In this document: positions 1 to 10,000 of the stretch, piece by piece
Numbering within the stretch: the stretch's first letter is position 1
Layout of the letters: each line of letters opens with the position of its first letter
Origin: an uncultured Bacteroidota bacterium
GTDB taxonomy: Bacteria; Bacteroidota; Bacteroidia; Bacteroidales; GWA2-32-17
DNA length: 64,000 bases
Assembly (NCBI GenBank): GCA_903837285.1
Contig: CAILUD010000117.1
Span: 41,941-105,940, forward strand
Direction of reading: 5' to 3'
Position numbers and translations under genes: made by a program
Notes under the pieces: model-generated
What the model saw: only the letters and a program-made list of their open reading frames with translations
Told to the model about the DNA's origin: nothing
The model's database searches: none

Positions 1-957
1 GTACTTGACAATCACGAATGGCATATTGCAAATTTTAATGGAAAGCATATAAGCATTCCACTTCCCATTATTTTATTTAGTCGAAGTGAAAGAAATTACG
101 GTTTACATGTTTTTATGTCTTCAAAATTTCATCATGGCGAAGCAACTTATGATGGGTTTAAACTTGAAATGGAGGGACCTCATAAAGGAAAAATTGTTGA
201 AGTAAATGGAGCAGGAGAAATTGACGAAACAGCGCCATATCTGCTAGATATATCTATTACTAAAGTAGTTCTGGAGTTATTGCTTGTATTTGCAATAATG
301 CTTTGGATATTCTTAAGCGTTTCTAAAGCATATAAAAAAAGAAGAGATAAAGCGCCAAAGGGAATTCAGTCGTGGATGGAGCCTTTAATTATTTTTGTTC
401 GCGATGATATTGCCAGGCCATCTATTGGTCATAAATACGAGAAATATCTTCCATATTTACTTACTATTTTCTTTTTCATATTTATTTCAAATGTGTTAGG
501 ACTAATTCCTATTTTTCCTGGTGGAGCCAATTTAACAGGAAACATCGCAATTACTATGATTTTGGCTTTGTTTACTTTTGCTATAACTACTGTAAATGCA
601 AATGCAAACTACTGGAAGCATATTATTAATGCACCAGGAGTTCCATGGTGGTTAAAGATTCCAATTCCATTAATGCCAATTGTTGAAATTATTGGAGTAG
701 TAACAAAGCCATTTGTACTTATGGTTCGTCTTTTTGCTAACATAACTGCTGGACATATTATTGCTTTGGGATTTTTTAGTCTAATTTTTATTTTTGGTGA
801 AATGAGTACTGGTGCTGGTTATGGTATTTCAATACTCTCGGTTATCTTCACCATTTTTATGTCAATGCTTGAGTTACTTGTTGCATTTATTCAGGCATAT
901 GTATTTACGTTGCTTTCGGCTATTTATTTCGGATTAGCCACCGAAGAGCATCATTAA
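1..957 (+). CDS. atpB: ATP synthase Fo subunit a, 5'-truncated by the window edge
   Basis: Membrane subunit a of F1Fo ATP synthase, which carries protons to and from the c-ring. Reading frame 1 is open from base 1, and the residues before the first in-frame ATG (115) include an IPLPIILFS stretch followed by GLHVFMSSKFHHG, typical of the long periplasmic N-terminal region of Bacteroidota subunit a. The true start therefore lies upstream of the window and ATG 115 is internal. Five or more hydrophobic helices follow. The essential stator arginine is in the VRLFANITAGH motif (about base 727). It is followed after 25 bp by atpE. The beta and epsilon genes (atpD, atpC) are not in the window; in this phylum they usually precede atpB, which I cannot check here. 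Confidence 0.95.
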   Translation, partial: VLDNHEWHIANFNGKHISIPLPIILFSRSERNYGLHVFMSSKFHHGEATYDGFKLEMEGPHKGKIVEVNGAGEIDETAPYLLDISITKVVLELLLVFAIMLWIFLSVSKAYKKRRDKAPKGIQSWMEPLIIFVRDDIARPSIGHKYEKYLPYLLTIFFFIFISNVLGLIPIFPGGANLTGNIAITMILALFTFAITTVNANANYWKHIINAPGVPWWLKIPIPLMPIVEIIGVVTKPFVLMVRLFANITAGHIIALGFFSLIFIFGEMSTGAGYGISILSVIFTIFMSMLELLVAFIQAYVFTLLSAIYFGLATEEHH

Positions 958-982
958 AAATTTCTTTAAACCTCAATAATTT

Positions 983-1240
983 ATGATTTCATTAACAATT
1001 ATTCTACAAGTTCTTGCAAACACAGCTATTGCAAAAATGGGTGCTGGTATTGGTGCAGGTATTGCTACAGTTGGTGCAGGTATTGGTGTTGGTAACATCG
1101 GTGCTAGCGCTTTAACAGCAATTTCTAGACAGCCAGAAGCATTAGGTGATATTCGTTCAAACATGATTATCGCTGCTGCTCTTGTTGAAGGAGTTGCATT
1201 TTTTGCTATTGTTGTTTGTTTGTTAATTCTTTTCGTATAG
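983..1240 (+). CDS. atpE: ATP synthase Fo subunit c
   Basis: Proteolipid subunit of the rotating c-ring. The 85-residue protein is a helical hairpin: helix 1 is Gly/Ala-rich (about 15-43), the polar loop carries ISRQPE (47-52), and helix 2 holds the ion-binding carboxylate Glu69 in LVEGVAFF. The residues used for sodium binding in known Na+ rings (Gln in helix 1, Ser/Thr after the helix-2 Glu) are absent, so proton coupling is the likelier reading; this is inference. It lies between atpB and atpF and is followed by a strong hairpin that may help raise its expression over the rest of the operon. Confidence 0.96.
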   Translation: MISLTIILQVLANTAIAKMGAGIGAGIATVGAGIGVGNIGASALTAISRQPEALGDIRSNMIIAAALVEGVAFFAIVVCLLILFV

Positions 1241-1256
1241 AGAAGAACAAGAAATT

Positions 1257-1289
1257 CTTGCAAAGAAAGCGGTTGGCTTTCTTTGCAAG
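1257..1289 (+). promoter_or_regulatory. Perfect 14-bp intercistronic stem-loop between atpE and atpF
   Basis: The arms cttgcaaagaaagc and gctttctttgcaag are exact reverse complements separated by a 5-base loop (ggttg), and are followed by a T-rich stretch (1290-1300). The hairpin begins 17 bases after the atpE stop. It could act as a partial terminator or as a 3'-end stabiliser of atpBE mRNA. Subunit c is needed in many more copies than subunit b, which fits either role. The structure is seen directly; the role is inferred. Confidence 0.75.
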
Positions 1290-1336
1290 TTTTAATTTTA
1301 AAAAATATTTACTTATTGTAAATTAAAAAATAGATT

Positions 1337-1831
1337 ATGGAACTCGTAACCCCTGGAATAGGCCTTATTTTTTGGATGTTGCTTTCTTTTACGTTAGTAT
1401 TATTAATCCTAAAAAAATATGCTTGGAAACCTATTCTTAAAATGATTAAAGAGCGTGAAGATAATATCGAAAATGCGCTTAAATCTGCAGAAAAAGCCAA
1501 AGACGAAATGGTTAAACTGCAATCAGATAACGAGAAAATCATTAACGAAGCTCGTAAAGAACGCGATATCGTTTTAAAAGAAGCTCGCGAAATAAAAGAC
1601 AAAATTATTTCTGACGCAAAAGTACAGGCAGGCGTTGAAGCAGGAAAAATAGTTGAAAATGCCAAATCGTTAATTCAGGGAGAAAAGATGGCAGCGCTTA
1701 CTGATATTAAAAATCAGATTTCATTTTTATCCGTAGAGATTGCAGAAAAAATTCTTAAAAAGGAACTTTCAAAAGACGCAAGTCAAAAAGAATATATTGA
1801 AAGTCTTATTAAAGACATAAACCTAAATTAA
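1337..1831 (+). CDS. atpF: ATP synthase Fo subunit b
   Basis: Peripheral stalk subunit holding F1 against subunit a. It has one N-terminal membrane helix (about residues 8-27, GLIFWMLLSFTLVLLILKK) and then a long charged alpha-helical coiled coil (about 30-160) rich in Lys/Glu/Ala, usual for a 164-residue b subunit. The ATG at 1337 is the natural start, because the helix begins just after it. It is separated from atpE by about 96 bp holding the stem-loop, and from atpH by 2 bp. Confidence 0.95.
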   Translation: MELVTPGIGLIFWMLLSFTLVLLILKKYAWKPILKMIKEREDNIENALKSAEKAKDEMVKLQSDNEKIINEARKERDIVLKEAREIKDKIISDAKVQAGVEAGKIVENAKSLIQGEKMAALTDIKNQISFLSVEIAEKILKKELSKDASQKEYIESLIKDINLN

Positions 1832-1833
1832 GG

Positions 1834-2388
1834 ATGAACTACAGTAAAATTGGTGTAAGATACGCTAAGGCCTTAATGCAGGCTTCCGTAGAAGACAACC
1901 TTCTGGAAAATGTTAAAAATGATATGCTTTATATTGATGGCATAGTTAAATCTGTTCCAGAATTTAACCAGATATTACTTAGTCCAATTATTAAACCATC
2001 CGAAAAACAAAATATTTTTAAGGTGGCTTTCTCTACATCATTATCATCTCTTACAGTTAAATTTCTGGATTTACTAATTACTCATCGCAGAGAAAGCAGA
2101 TTAGAAGATATTATTAGAAATTTTTTAGATCAGTATAGAAATTACAAAGGAATTATAACCGCATCTCTTGTCACTCCTGTTGCAATTGACGAAGCTACAA
2201 AAAATAAAATAGCTGCATTTTTACAAAGTAAATACAATAAAACAATAGAATTAAAACCAACTATAGACCCTTCAATTCTTGGTGGTTTTGTTTTACAAGT
2301 AGAAGATTTACAATATGATTCGAGCGTTCAAACTCGTCTCAGAAAAGTACGTCAGGAATTAATGAATACTCAAATTGAAAACGAATAA
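1834..2388 (+). CDS. atpH: ATP synthase F1 subunit delta
   Basis: OSCP/delta subunit, which caps the alpha3beta3 head and joins it to the b stalk. The 184-residue protein begins with [10 protein letters not shown], the family's N-terminal helix signature. The C-terminal part has the conserved [14 protein letters not shown] region (about 144-158), followed by a basic helix. Length and position between atpF and atpA are standard. It starts 2 bp after the atpF stop, so the two are probably translationally coupled. Confidence 0.95.
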   Translation: MNYSKIGVRYAKALMQASVEDNLLENVKNDMLYIDGIVKSVPEFNQILLSPIIKPSEKQNIFKVAFSTSLSSLTVKFLDLLITHRRESRLEDIIRNFLDQYRNYKGIITASLVTPVAIDEATKNKIAAFLQSKYNKTIELKPTIDPSILGGFVLQVEDLQYDSSVQTRLRKVRQELMNTQIENE

Positions 2389-2399
2389 GAATTATTTAT

Positions 2400-3983
2400 A
2401 TGGCAGAAATTAAACCGGGTGAAGTTTCCCAAATATTAAAAAATCAATTAAAAGGACTTACTGCTGACGCTGACTTAAGCGAAGTAGGTTCTGTGCTTCA
2501 GGTTGGTGATGGTATTGCTAGAATCTACGGCTTATCAAACGTTCAGGTTAACGAAATGGTTGAGTTTGAAAGCGGAATGAAAGGCATTACTCTTAATCTT
2601 GAAGAAGATAACGTTGGAGTTGTATTGCTTGGTTTGTCAGAAGGAATTAAAGAAGGCGATAAGGTAAAGAGAACCAAACAGATTGCTTCAATTATGGTTG
2701 GCGAAGGTTTATTGGGTAGGGTTATTAATACTCTTGGTGAACCTGTTGATGGTAAAGGACCTGTTTCTGGACAACTTTATGAAATGCCTTTAGAGCGTAA
2801 AGCTCCTGGTGTTATCTATCGTCAACCGGTTAAAGAACCTTTGCAAACCGGAGTAAAATCAATTGATGCAATGATTCCAATTGGTCGTGGTCAGCGTGAG
2901 TTAATCATTGGCGACCGTCAAACCGGAAAAACTGCTATTGCAATTGATACCATTATTAATCAACGCGAATTTTACGAAAAAGGACAACCTGTTTTCTGTA
3001 TATATGTAGCTATTGGACAAAAAGGATCAACAGTTGCAAACATTGCTAAAACACTTGAAAAAAACGGTGCGATGAATTACACTGTTATTGTTGAATCAAC
3101 AGCAAGTGATCCTGCAGCGATGCAGTTTTATGCTCCTTTCGCAGGTTGTGCTATTGGTGAGTTCTTCCGCGATACTGGTCGTCACGCCCTTATAGTTTAT
3201 GATGATTTGTCGAAACAAGCAGTTTCTTATCGTGAAGTTTCTTTGTTACTTCGTCGACCACCGGGACGCGAAGCTTATCCTGGCGATGTATTCTATTTGC
3301 ATTCACGTTTATTAGAGAGAGCTGCAAAAGTTATTGAATCAGATGAGATTGCAAGAACGATGAATGATTTGCCAGATGTGTTAAAGCCAATGGTAAAAGG
3401 TGGTGGCTCATTAACTGCACTTCCAATTATCGAAACTCAGGCAGGTGACGTTTCGGCATATATCCCAACCAACGTAATTTCTATTACAGATGGTCAGATT
3501 TATCTTGAATCAAATTTATTTAACTCTGGTATTCGCCCAGCTATTAACGTAGGTATTTCGGTATCACGCGTAGGTGGTAATGCTCAGATTAAATCAATGA
3601 AAAAAGTTGCCGGAACATTAAAAATTGATCAGGCACAATATCGTGAATTAGAAGCATTTTCTAAATTTGGTTCTGACTTAGATGCTGCAACAAAAGCTGT
3701 TCTTGATAAGGGAGCAAAAAATGTTGAGATTCTAAAACAAGGTCAGTATTCACCAGTTTTAGTTGAAGAACAAGTTGCAATAATTTATTGCGGAACAAAA
3801 GGATTACTTAAAAATGTTCCAATAAAAAAAGTTGTAGAATTCGAGCGTGATTATTTAGAATATTTAAGAACTAAACATGCAGATACTTTAGAAACATTAC
3901 GCAAAGGAATTATTAACGATGAAGTTACTAATGTACTTGAAAAAGTTGCTGCGGAAATTTCAGCAAAATTTAAAGTTGTTTAA
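2400..3983 (+). CDS. atpA: ATP synthase F1 subunit alpha
   Basis: Non-catalytic nucleotide-binding subunit of the F1 head. The 527-residue protein has an N-terminal beta-barrel (about 25-95), the Walker A motif GDRQTGKT at 171-178, the [13 protein letters not shown] segment, and the arginine-finger motif ISVSRVGG, whose Arg completes the catalytic site on beta. The C-terminal helical domain is complete. It lies 11 bp after atpH and 7 bp before atpG. Confidence 0.98.
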   Translation: MAEIKPGEVSQILKNQLKGLTADADLSEVGSVLQVGDGIARIYGLSNVQVNEMVEFESGMKGITLNLEEDNVGVVLLGLSEGIKEGDKVKRTKQIASIMVGEGLLGRVINTLGEPVDGKGPVSGQLYEMPLERKAPGVIYRQPVKEPLQTGVKSIDAMIPIGRGQRELIIGDRQTGKTAIAIDTIINQREFYEKGQPVFCIYVAIGQKGSTVANIAKTLEKNGAMNYTVIVESTASDPAAMQFYAPFAGCAIGEFFRDTGRHALIVYDDLSKQAVSYREVSLLLRRPPGREAYPGDVFYLHSRLLERAAKVIESDEIARTMNDLPDVLKPMVKGGGSLTALPIIETQAGDVSAYIPTNVISITDGQIYLESNLFNSGIRPAINVGISVSRVGGNAQIKSMKKVAGTLKIDQAQYRELEAFSKFGSDLDAATKAVLDKGAKNVEILKQGQYSPVLVEEQVAIIYCGTKGLLKNVPIKKVVEFERDYLEYLRTKHADTLETLRKGIINDEVTNVLEKVAAEISAKFKVV

Positions 3984-3990
3984 ATAGTCT

Positions 3991-4872
3991 ATGGCAAACC
4001 TGAAAGAGATACGAAACAGTATTGCATCGGTTAGTTCAACCAAACAGATTACCAGTGCCATGAAAATGGTATCGGCTGCGAAGTTGCGCAAATCGCAGGA
4101 TGCTGTACTGAAAATGAGACCTTACGCAAATAAGCTTCAGGAAGTTCTTGCAGAAGTTTGCGGTAATCTCGATAATGCAAACGAAAACGCATTTATTAAG
4201 CATCGCGAAATTAAAAATGTACTTTTAATAGTAGTTACCTCTAATAGAGGAATGTGCGGTGCGTTTAATTCCAATGTTATTCGTCGTGCTTTACAATATG
4301 CCGAAGAAACTTTTCCTGTTCAGTTTGCTGCAAAAAAAGTTCATTTTTATTGCTTCGGAAAAAAAGGCGCCGATTTTTTAAAGTCAAAGAACTACCCTGT
4401 AGCAGGTTTTGAAAATAAAATTTTCGACAATCTTAAATATCTTGCAGCAGCAAAATTTGCCGACGAGTTAATGCAGAAATATTCTTTACACGAATATGAT
4501 CGTATTGATATTCTTTATAACAAATTTAAAAATGCCGGAGTTCAAATTTTAACTACCGAGCAATTTCTTCCTGTACCAATTAGCAAACCTGTTGCAGGAA
4601 AAGGCACACGCAAATTCTATATCTTTGAACCTGACGAAGAGGAAATAGTTAGCCAGTTAATTCCAAAAACTTTAAAAACTCAACTTTTTAAATCGTTATT
4701 GGATAGTTATGCTTCAGAACAAGGTGCAAGAATGACAGCAATGCATAAAGCTACTGATAATGCAATGGTACTAATTAATAATTTGAAGTTAACATATAAC
4801 AAAGCACGTCAGGCTTCAATTACTAATGAAATATTAGAAATTGTAAGTGGTGCAAATGCTCTAAAATCTTAA
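3991..4872 (+). CDS. atpG: ATP synthase F1 subunit gamma
   Basis: Central rotor shaft subunit. The N-terminal helix has IRNSIASVSSTKQITSAMKM and the C-terminal helix has MTAMHKATDNA (about 248-258); these two helices form the coiled coil that turns inside the head. The 293 residues are normal for the family. It is the last gene of the operon here, ending at a rho-independent terminator. Confidence 0.97.
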   Translation: MANLKEIRNSIASVSSTKQITSAMKMVSAAKLRKSQDAVLKMRPYANKLQEVLAEVCGNLDNANENAFIKHREIKNVLLIVVTSNRGMCGAFNSNVIRRALQYAEETFPVQFAAKKVHFYCFGKKGADFLKSKNYPVAGFENKIFDNLKYLAAAKFADELMQKYSLHEYDRIDILYNKFKNAGVQILTTEQFLPVPISKPVAGKGTRKFYIFEPDEEEIVSQLIPKTLKTQLFKSLLDSYASEQGARMTAMHKATDNAMVLINNLKLTYNKARQASITNEILEIVSGANALKS

Positions 4873-4873
4873 T

Positions 4874-4896
4874 AAAGCCCGTAAGGGCTTTTTTTA
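4874..4896 (+). terminator. Rho-independent terminator of the atp operon
   Basis: Arms aaagccc and gggcttt surround the loop gtaa and run into a T stretch, starting 1 base after the atpG stop codon. A classical intrinsic terminator. Confidence 0.9.
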
Positions 4897-5089
4897 TAAA
4901 TAAAATATTTATTGACAGTTATAAATACAATAAATATATGAAATTTAGATATGTAGTATATAAGAAACGGAATTAATATTCTGAGTATTTCTCAAAATCA
5001 AAAGTACTTCATACTAAATTTATAATAGAAAAATAATATTCTTTAAAGCACGTTATTAATAACAATTAGCAAATAGAATTCTTTAAATT

Positions 5090-6085
5090 CTATTTCACCG
5101 GAAAATAAATTTCAGTAATCCATTTGCTTGTATCTGGTTCAGTTGTGGGGTCGGTAACATAAACTTCCCAAGGTCCGCCATTGTCGGTATATCCTTTTTC
5201 TTTTTTGTAAGATTCGAGTTCTATGTATGCCTGATAAGTGCCATTATATGGTCCCATATAGCTTAGGTAAATAACTTTTCCGGCGTATGATTTTTTTACC
5301 TGAACTTTATCGTTGCCTTTAATTTCTTTGTCAATTGGAATTGCTGCTTCAAATTCCCACGAAAGGCTATCGTATGCTATCGTTATTGCCATTGGAGCTC
5401 CAGCCATTTGTGCTCCTTGTTTTGCCATTAATTCTTGAATAGAACCGTAAGATTTACCAAGAACATCTGCAATTTCTTCCATTTTAATTTTGTTATGAAC
5501 AGTTGCAATTGTTGAAGAAGGAACGTCTTTTTCTATAATGTTATAACTATATTTAGAAGAATTTTCAACAGTTGTTTTAAGTTTTGCAAGTCCTTTTTCA
5601 AAATCGGGTCCCATCATTTTGTCAAAATTCATAATAAACCCCATTAATCGCATTAAAGGCCATGCAAGTTCGCCTTTATTTGTCCAGGTAACTGTTGTTC
5701 CTGCATCTGCTTTTGCAAAACTAAACGAACCAGCCGAAACAGATTTCCATGGAGCCATAAAAATTAAGTCGTATTTTATGGTGTCTTTGGTGATACCTGT
5801 AATTGTCATGTTTCCTTCTCCTATAGTGTCGCCTGTCCATTCCATTTTTGCACCTATGCCAATAGTGTCGTTAAAGGTATATTTTTCAGTTTTGTCAATT
5901 CCAATCCATGGCGACCAGTTATTCCATTCTTGAAAATCGACAATTTTTTTACTGATATTTTCTGATGTGTTATTAATTACAACTGCTCTAGTAACGGTGT
6001 AATTTGAGGGTAAAAACGCCGCAAAAATTAATAATGCAACAATAATTACCAAAAGTGCTATTAGAATTCTTTTAAAAATTTTCAT
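5090..6085 (-). CDS. SRPBCC domain protein fused to a GyrI-like domain
   Basis: Membrane-anchored two-domain protein of 331 residues. One N-terminal membrane helix (about 6-25) is followed by a SRPBCC (START-like, hydrophobic-ligand-binding) domain at about 30-175, with the usual FQEWNNWSPW region. The C-terminal GyrI-like small-molecule-binding domain (about 185-330) contains YMGPYNGTYQAYIEL and ends in WITEIYFPVK. Such fusions are common in Bacteroidota; no enzymatic role is established and I infer ligand binding only. It stands alone, with about 70 bp to the next gene. A weak AT-rich inverted repeat (5071-5095) overlaps its stop but lacks a clear T tract. Confidence 0.8.
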   Translation of the reverse strand: MKIFKRILIALLVIIVALLIFAAFLPSNYTVTRAVVINNTSENISKKIVDFQEWNNWSPWIGIDKTEKYTFNDTIGIGAKMEWTGDTIGEGNMTITGITKDTIKYDLIFMAPWKSVSAGSFSFAKADAGTTVTWTNKGELAWPLMRLMGFIMNFDKMMGPDFEKGLAKLKTTVENSSKYSYNIIEKDVPSSTIATVHNKIKMEEIADVLGKSYGSIQELMAKQGAQMAGAPMAITIAYDSLSWEFEAAIPIDKEIKGNDKVQVKKSYAGKVIYLSYMGPYNGTYQAYIELESYKKEKGYTDNGGPWEVYVTDPTTEPDTSKWITEIYFPVK

Positions 6086-6157
6086 AGTATTAGTTTTAGT
6101 AATGTAAAATTACAAAAAAGGGAATACAAAATATCTAATAAAAATGATTTTGCTTTT

Positions 6158-6589
6158 TTAATCTAACGAATGATATAAAACAAGTGCTTTGTCTTCTCTT
6201 TTGCGCATTTCGGCTTTTTCTTTATCGGTACTATCGTTATAGCCAATTAGGTGAAAAATGCCATGAACAATAACTCTTAGAAGTTCGAGTTTTGTTGTGG
6301 TTTTAAACTCAATTGCATTTTCGGCCACTTGTTCTATTCCAATAAATAGATCGCCAGAAATTAGTGTTTCCTGATTATAGTTAAATGTAATTATGTCTGT
6401 ATGAAAGTTGTGCGAAAGAAATGAGTTATTCATTTTCAGCAAATCATGTTTTCCTGTAAAAATAACAGAGATATTTCCTTCTTTCTTTTTTTCGGAAGCA
6501 ATTACTTGATTAATCCATGAACTAACTTTTCTTTTTTCGCCTCTAAGAAGTGTAGAATTTATTCCTTGCTGATGAAAATTAACTGGCAT
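6158..6589 (-). CDS. ybeY: Endoribonuclease YbeY (rRNA maturation factor)
   Basis: Metal-dependent RNase that acts in 16S rRNA 3'-end maturation and ribosome quality control. The 143-residue protein carries the signature RVIVHGIFHLIGYND: His109 and His113 are zinc ligands, and the third position, His in E. coli, is Asp119 here. As I recall, Asp at this position is frequent in Bacteroidota members, so it is not a sign of decay. It lies 26 bp downstream of the anti-sigma-like gene, in the same direction. Confidence 0.93.
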   Translation of the reverse strand: MPVNFHQQGINSTLLRGEKRKVSSWINQVIASEKKKEGNISVIFTGKHDLLKMNNSFLSHNFHTDIITFNYNQETLISGDLFIGIEQVAENAIEFKTTTKLELLRVIVHGIFHLIGYNDSTDKEKAEMRKREDKALVLYHSLD

Positions 6590-6615
6590 ACTAAAAAATG
6601 TATAAACAGTATCGC

Positions 6616-7011
6616 TTAAATTTTAATTCTGAGGCAAACTTTTGTGCCGTTTTCTTCAAATTTAATTTCGTCAACCAGATGCGACATTAAGAAAATTCCC
6701 CTACCATGAGGTTTTTCAATATTCTCGGGTGAGGTTGGATCAGGTAAGCTATTAAAATCGAAACCAGGGCCCTGGTCTTTTACGCTAAACCAGAAATAGC
6801 CATCTTCTAAACCGTAATTTACTGTTACTTCTTTCGATTCGTCAAGTTTATTTCCGTGAATAATTGCGTTGTTAACGGCCTCTACCATAGCAACTAAAAG
6901 ATTTCCGTAAATTTCGGAGCTTAAATTTTGAGTTGCCGAAAGATCATCGACTAATTTCTCGACTATGTTAATGTTTTCGATTTTTGATTGAAACTTTATT
7001 TCTTCTTTCAT
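6616..7011 (-). CDS. Anti-sigma-factor-like ATP-binding protein (RsbW/SpoIIAB type)
   Basis: Stand-alone GHKL ATPase domain of 131 residues. The N box is EAVNNAIIHGN (44-54), the G1 box DQGPGFD (79-85) and the G2 box GRGIFLM (103-109). There is no sensor or phosphotransfer domain, so it resembles serine-protein kinases that bind sigma factors or anti-sigma antagonists. The target is unknown, and no antagonist or sigma gene is adjacent. It begins 3 bp after the large DUF4175-type gene ends. Confidence 0.85.
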   Translation of the reverse strand: MKEEIKFQSKIENINIVEKLVDDLSATQNLSSEIYGNLLVAMVEAVNNAIIHGNKLDESKEVTVNYGLEDGYFWFSVKDQGPGFDFNSLPDPTSPENIEKPHGRGIFLMSHLVDEIKFEENGTKVCLRIKI

Positions 7012-7014
7012 GAC

Positions 7015-10000
7015 CTATTTGTTAAGGTGAATCATGTATTCTTTATACTTGTTAGTGTAGTACTTAGATAGTTTTATTTTACTTCCTTCAAGGATTTCAT
7101 TATACTGTGAATTTACTCCTTTATACTTAAATATCTGCTCTGGGTTACTTATTTTATTATTTTTACCCTCGGTAGATTCTCGTTTATTCTCTGTTTCTCT
7201 TTCGTAGTCTGACTTTTCGGCTTCCAACAATCTTGTTAAAATTTGTTCTTGCCTAACCATTGTTTGTGGAGTTATATTCTTATTTATAATGTCTTTCTCA
7301 ACGCTATTTACCATTGTCTTAATCTCTTGCAGCTGTTTCGCTGTTTCTGGACTCAATCCTCCGTTCTGCATCATGTTGTTTAACATCTGATTGAACTTAT
7401 CTTGCATAGAAATCATTTTTCCCAGTTTTTCGTTCATTTCTTTGCCGTCTTTTTGCCCTTGACCCTTTTTAAGTCCGTCAATCATCGATTGCATTTGAGA
7501 TTTTATAGATTTTTGCATGCTTTGCATTTGCGACATATTGGGTTTTCCCTTACCAGGCTTTTTACATTTACCACCACTACATTGTGATTTAGATTGACTT
7601 TGCATTTGTTGTAACATTTCACCAAGTAAAAGAGCTAAGTCGTTTGCACCAGTCATTATAAACTGTTGATTGGCTTTTGCCATTCCCGAATTTCTTTCGT
7701 CCAAATTTATAAGTGTTTGTTTATTGAATTTCTCAATTTTTTTAATTTGCTTATTAATTTCTGTGCCAAGCATAGGGCTCCGGTTAGCTAAAGCTGCTAA
7801 CGAATCTTTTATTAACAGAAAATCGTTATTCAAACTTTTTTGTTTTTCAAGATTCTTCATGTATGCAGGATCTGTACCGCTAACTTTTCCTGTTTGTCCC
7901 ATCAGTGCTTCAATATCAAAAGAGAATTTTTCAAGATTATCTATAATCTGTTTAAGATTCTCGGCATTTTCTTCTTGTTGCTCCATTTCGCTTTGTTCCA
8001 TCATTTGCTGCATTTTTTTTGACATCTCTTTCATTTGTCCGGAGGTGTTTTTTTGCGAGCTAGATGCGCTTTTGCGACTGTTTTGTTTTAAGCTTTCTTC
8101 TGATTTACTTAATTCGTTATTTATATCAGTTTTTTCTTGTTCAAATTCCTTTAAATCCATTGGCTCTTTTAGCTCATCGTTTTTTTTCTGAAGCTCATCG
8201 TATTGCTTCATTAAATCTTCGAATTTTTTTTGTTGTTCCTTTTGTTCTTTTAAGAGTGAGTCGGTATTGTTTTTTTTATCTGCAGTTTCTTCAGAAAGTT
8301 TATCTTGTTCCTTAGAAAGTTTATCTAGTTCTTTTGATAGGTTATCGGTTTTTTCTTCTATTTCAAGTCTTTTAAGCATTTCCATGTTGCGATCGAGCTG
8401 TTTGTTTAAATCTTCGTAGCTCGATTTCATTTGTTCTGCTATATTGTTAAGTTTATTTTTATCGAAGTTTTCCATTAGTTTTTTTAACTCTTCCATTAAC
8501 TTTTTCATTTCATCATCCATAATATTTTCAAGCAATTCTTCAATTTGTTTTTGTTTTTCCATTAATTGCTTATCCTGCTCTGAAAAGGTGTTTACGAAAT
8601 TGTCTTTTTTCTTATTTTCTAATGATAATTCTTTAATTAATTGTTCAAGTTGATTTTGTTTTTGAACAATATCTTCAAGTTTTTTAGTTTGTTCCCAGGA
8701 GTTTGTTTTATTATTCAACATGCTTTCCTGTAGTTTTTTAATGTCTTTTTTAATGTCTTCGCTAAGTTTTGAGGAGGATTTTAATTTTTCTTCGATATTT
8801 TTATTTGCGTTTTCGCGATATTTTTCTAATTCTGACGCTGAAGGAATTTTATACGATTTAATAGCAGAGCGACTCGATTTACTTCCATGAACTCCATCGT
8901 TGTCCCATATTTCAAAATAATATTCAACTTCACTTCCAAGGTCTTTAAGAGTGCTAAAATCAAAGGCAAAATAAAATTCCTGATTTTTAGATCCTTTATT
9001 TACTGGAACCGAAATCGTGCTTAAGGAATCTGTATTATTCGTAGTTTTATAATTAAAGGTAAGTTTACTAAAGCCATAGTCGTCGTTAATTATTCCTTTA
9101 AAATAATATGTTCCCATTTGCGATGTATCGGTAATAAACTCACAATTTATTCCAGGGTATAAATCGGGTATTACATTTACGTTATATTTAATAGGTTGAG
9201 AATATTTAATAAACTCGTTTGCCATTTTTAATGAATATGTTGCTGAATTTAAAAAACGGAATGAAGTAAAAAACTGACTGGCTTCCTGTTTTACTTTTTG
9301 GTTTAAGGAATCATTAATAATAAATGTAACAATGTTTACATTAGATGTTGTAAACGTCCATTTTATATTGCTACCACAAGGAATAGTGAAATCTCCGGTG
9401 TTTTCAAGTACAAAATCGGCTTCTCCTGTATATTGCGGAACGTCAACTTCAACCTTAAACGAAGTTATAACAGGCGGGGGCATTACGGTTAATTTATATT
9501 CCTGAGATGAATATTCGTCGGCAGAGAAGTTAAAGTCAATAGAATTATTTACGTTTTTTAAATTATAACTGAATGTTGAAGGGGTAATTCGTTCGAGAAG
9601 AATTTTATTGCTGCCAATTGTTACAAAAGCATTTTTAGGAACATATTTGCCCTCAATTCTAAGTTTAATATTAAAATCTTTTCCTTGTTCAACGTTTAAT
9701 GAATCGTTTTCTAATATAAAATTGAAAGGTGGGGTAGGCGCGTAATAAGTGGAGTGATTAATAAGTCGATTCGATCCGTCTTTAATTACCTGAGGCCAAA
9801 CAACAAAAATTGTGAGAAAAACTGCTGCTGTAAAAGCCAGGTAAGTTAGATATTTAAAATTTACTTTAACGTTAATAGCAGCTTCAAAAGGCAATAACCG
9901 GATATTAGATATTTTATTTTCTATACTTGCAAAAAGTAATTGCTGTGAATATCCTTTCCCCGATGGCATTTCGGCAAGCTCTAAAACATTAAGTAACTTA

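Noticed and set aside
973..1263. Open frame on the minus strand across atpE
   Set aside because: It is the complement of atpE; the plus-strand frame gives a perfect subunit c.
5071..5095. Terminator after the SRPBCC/GyrI gene
   Set aside because: The inverted repeat is AT-only, overlaps the stop codon and has no following T run on the minus strand.
7402..8653. Several plus-strand open frames inside the DUF4175-like gene
   Set aside because: The coding strand is low-complexity Lys/Glu/Gln codons, whose complement yields Phe/Leu/Ser-rich frames with no stop codons; no family or start signal is visible.
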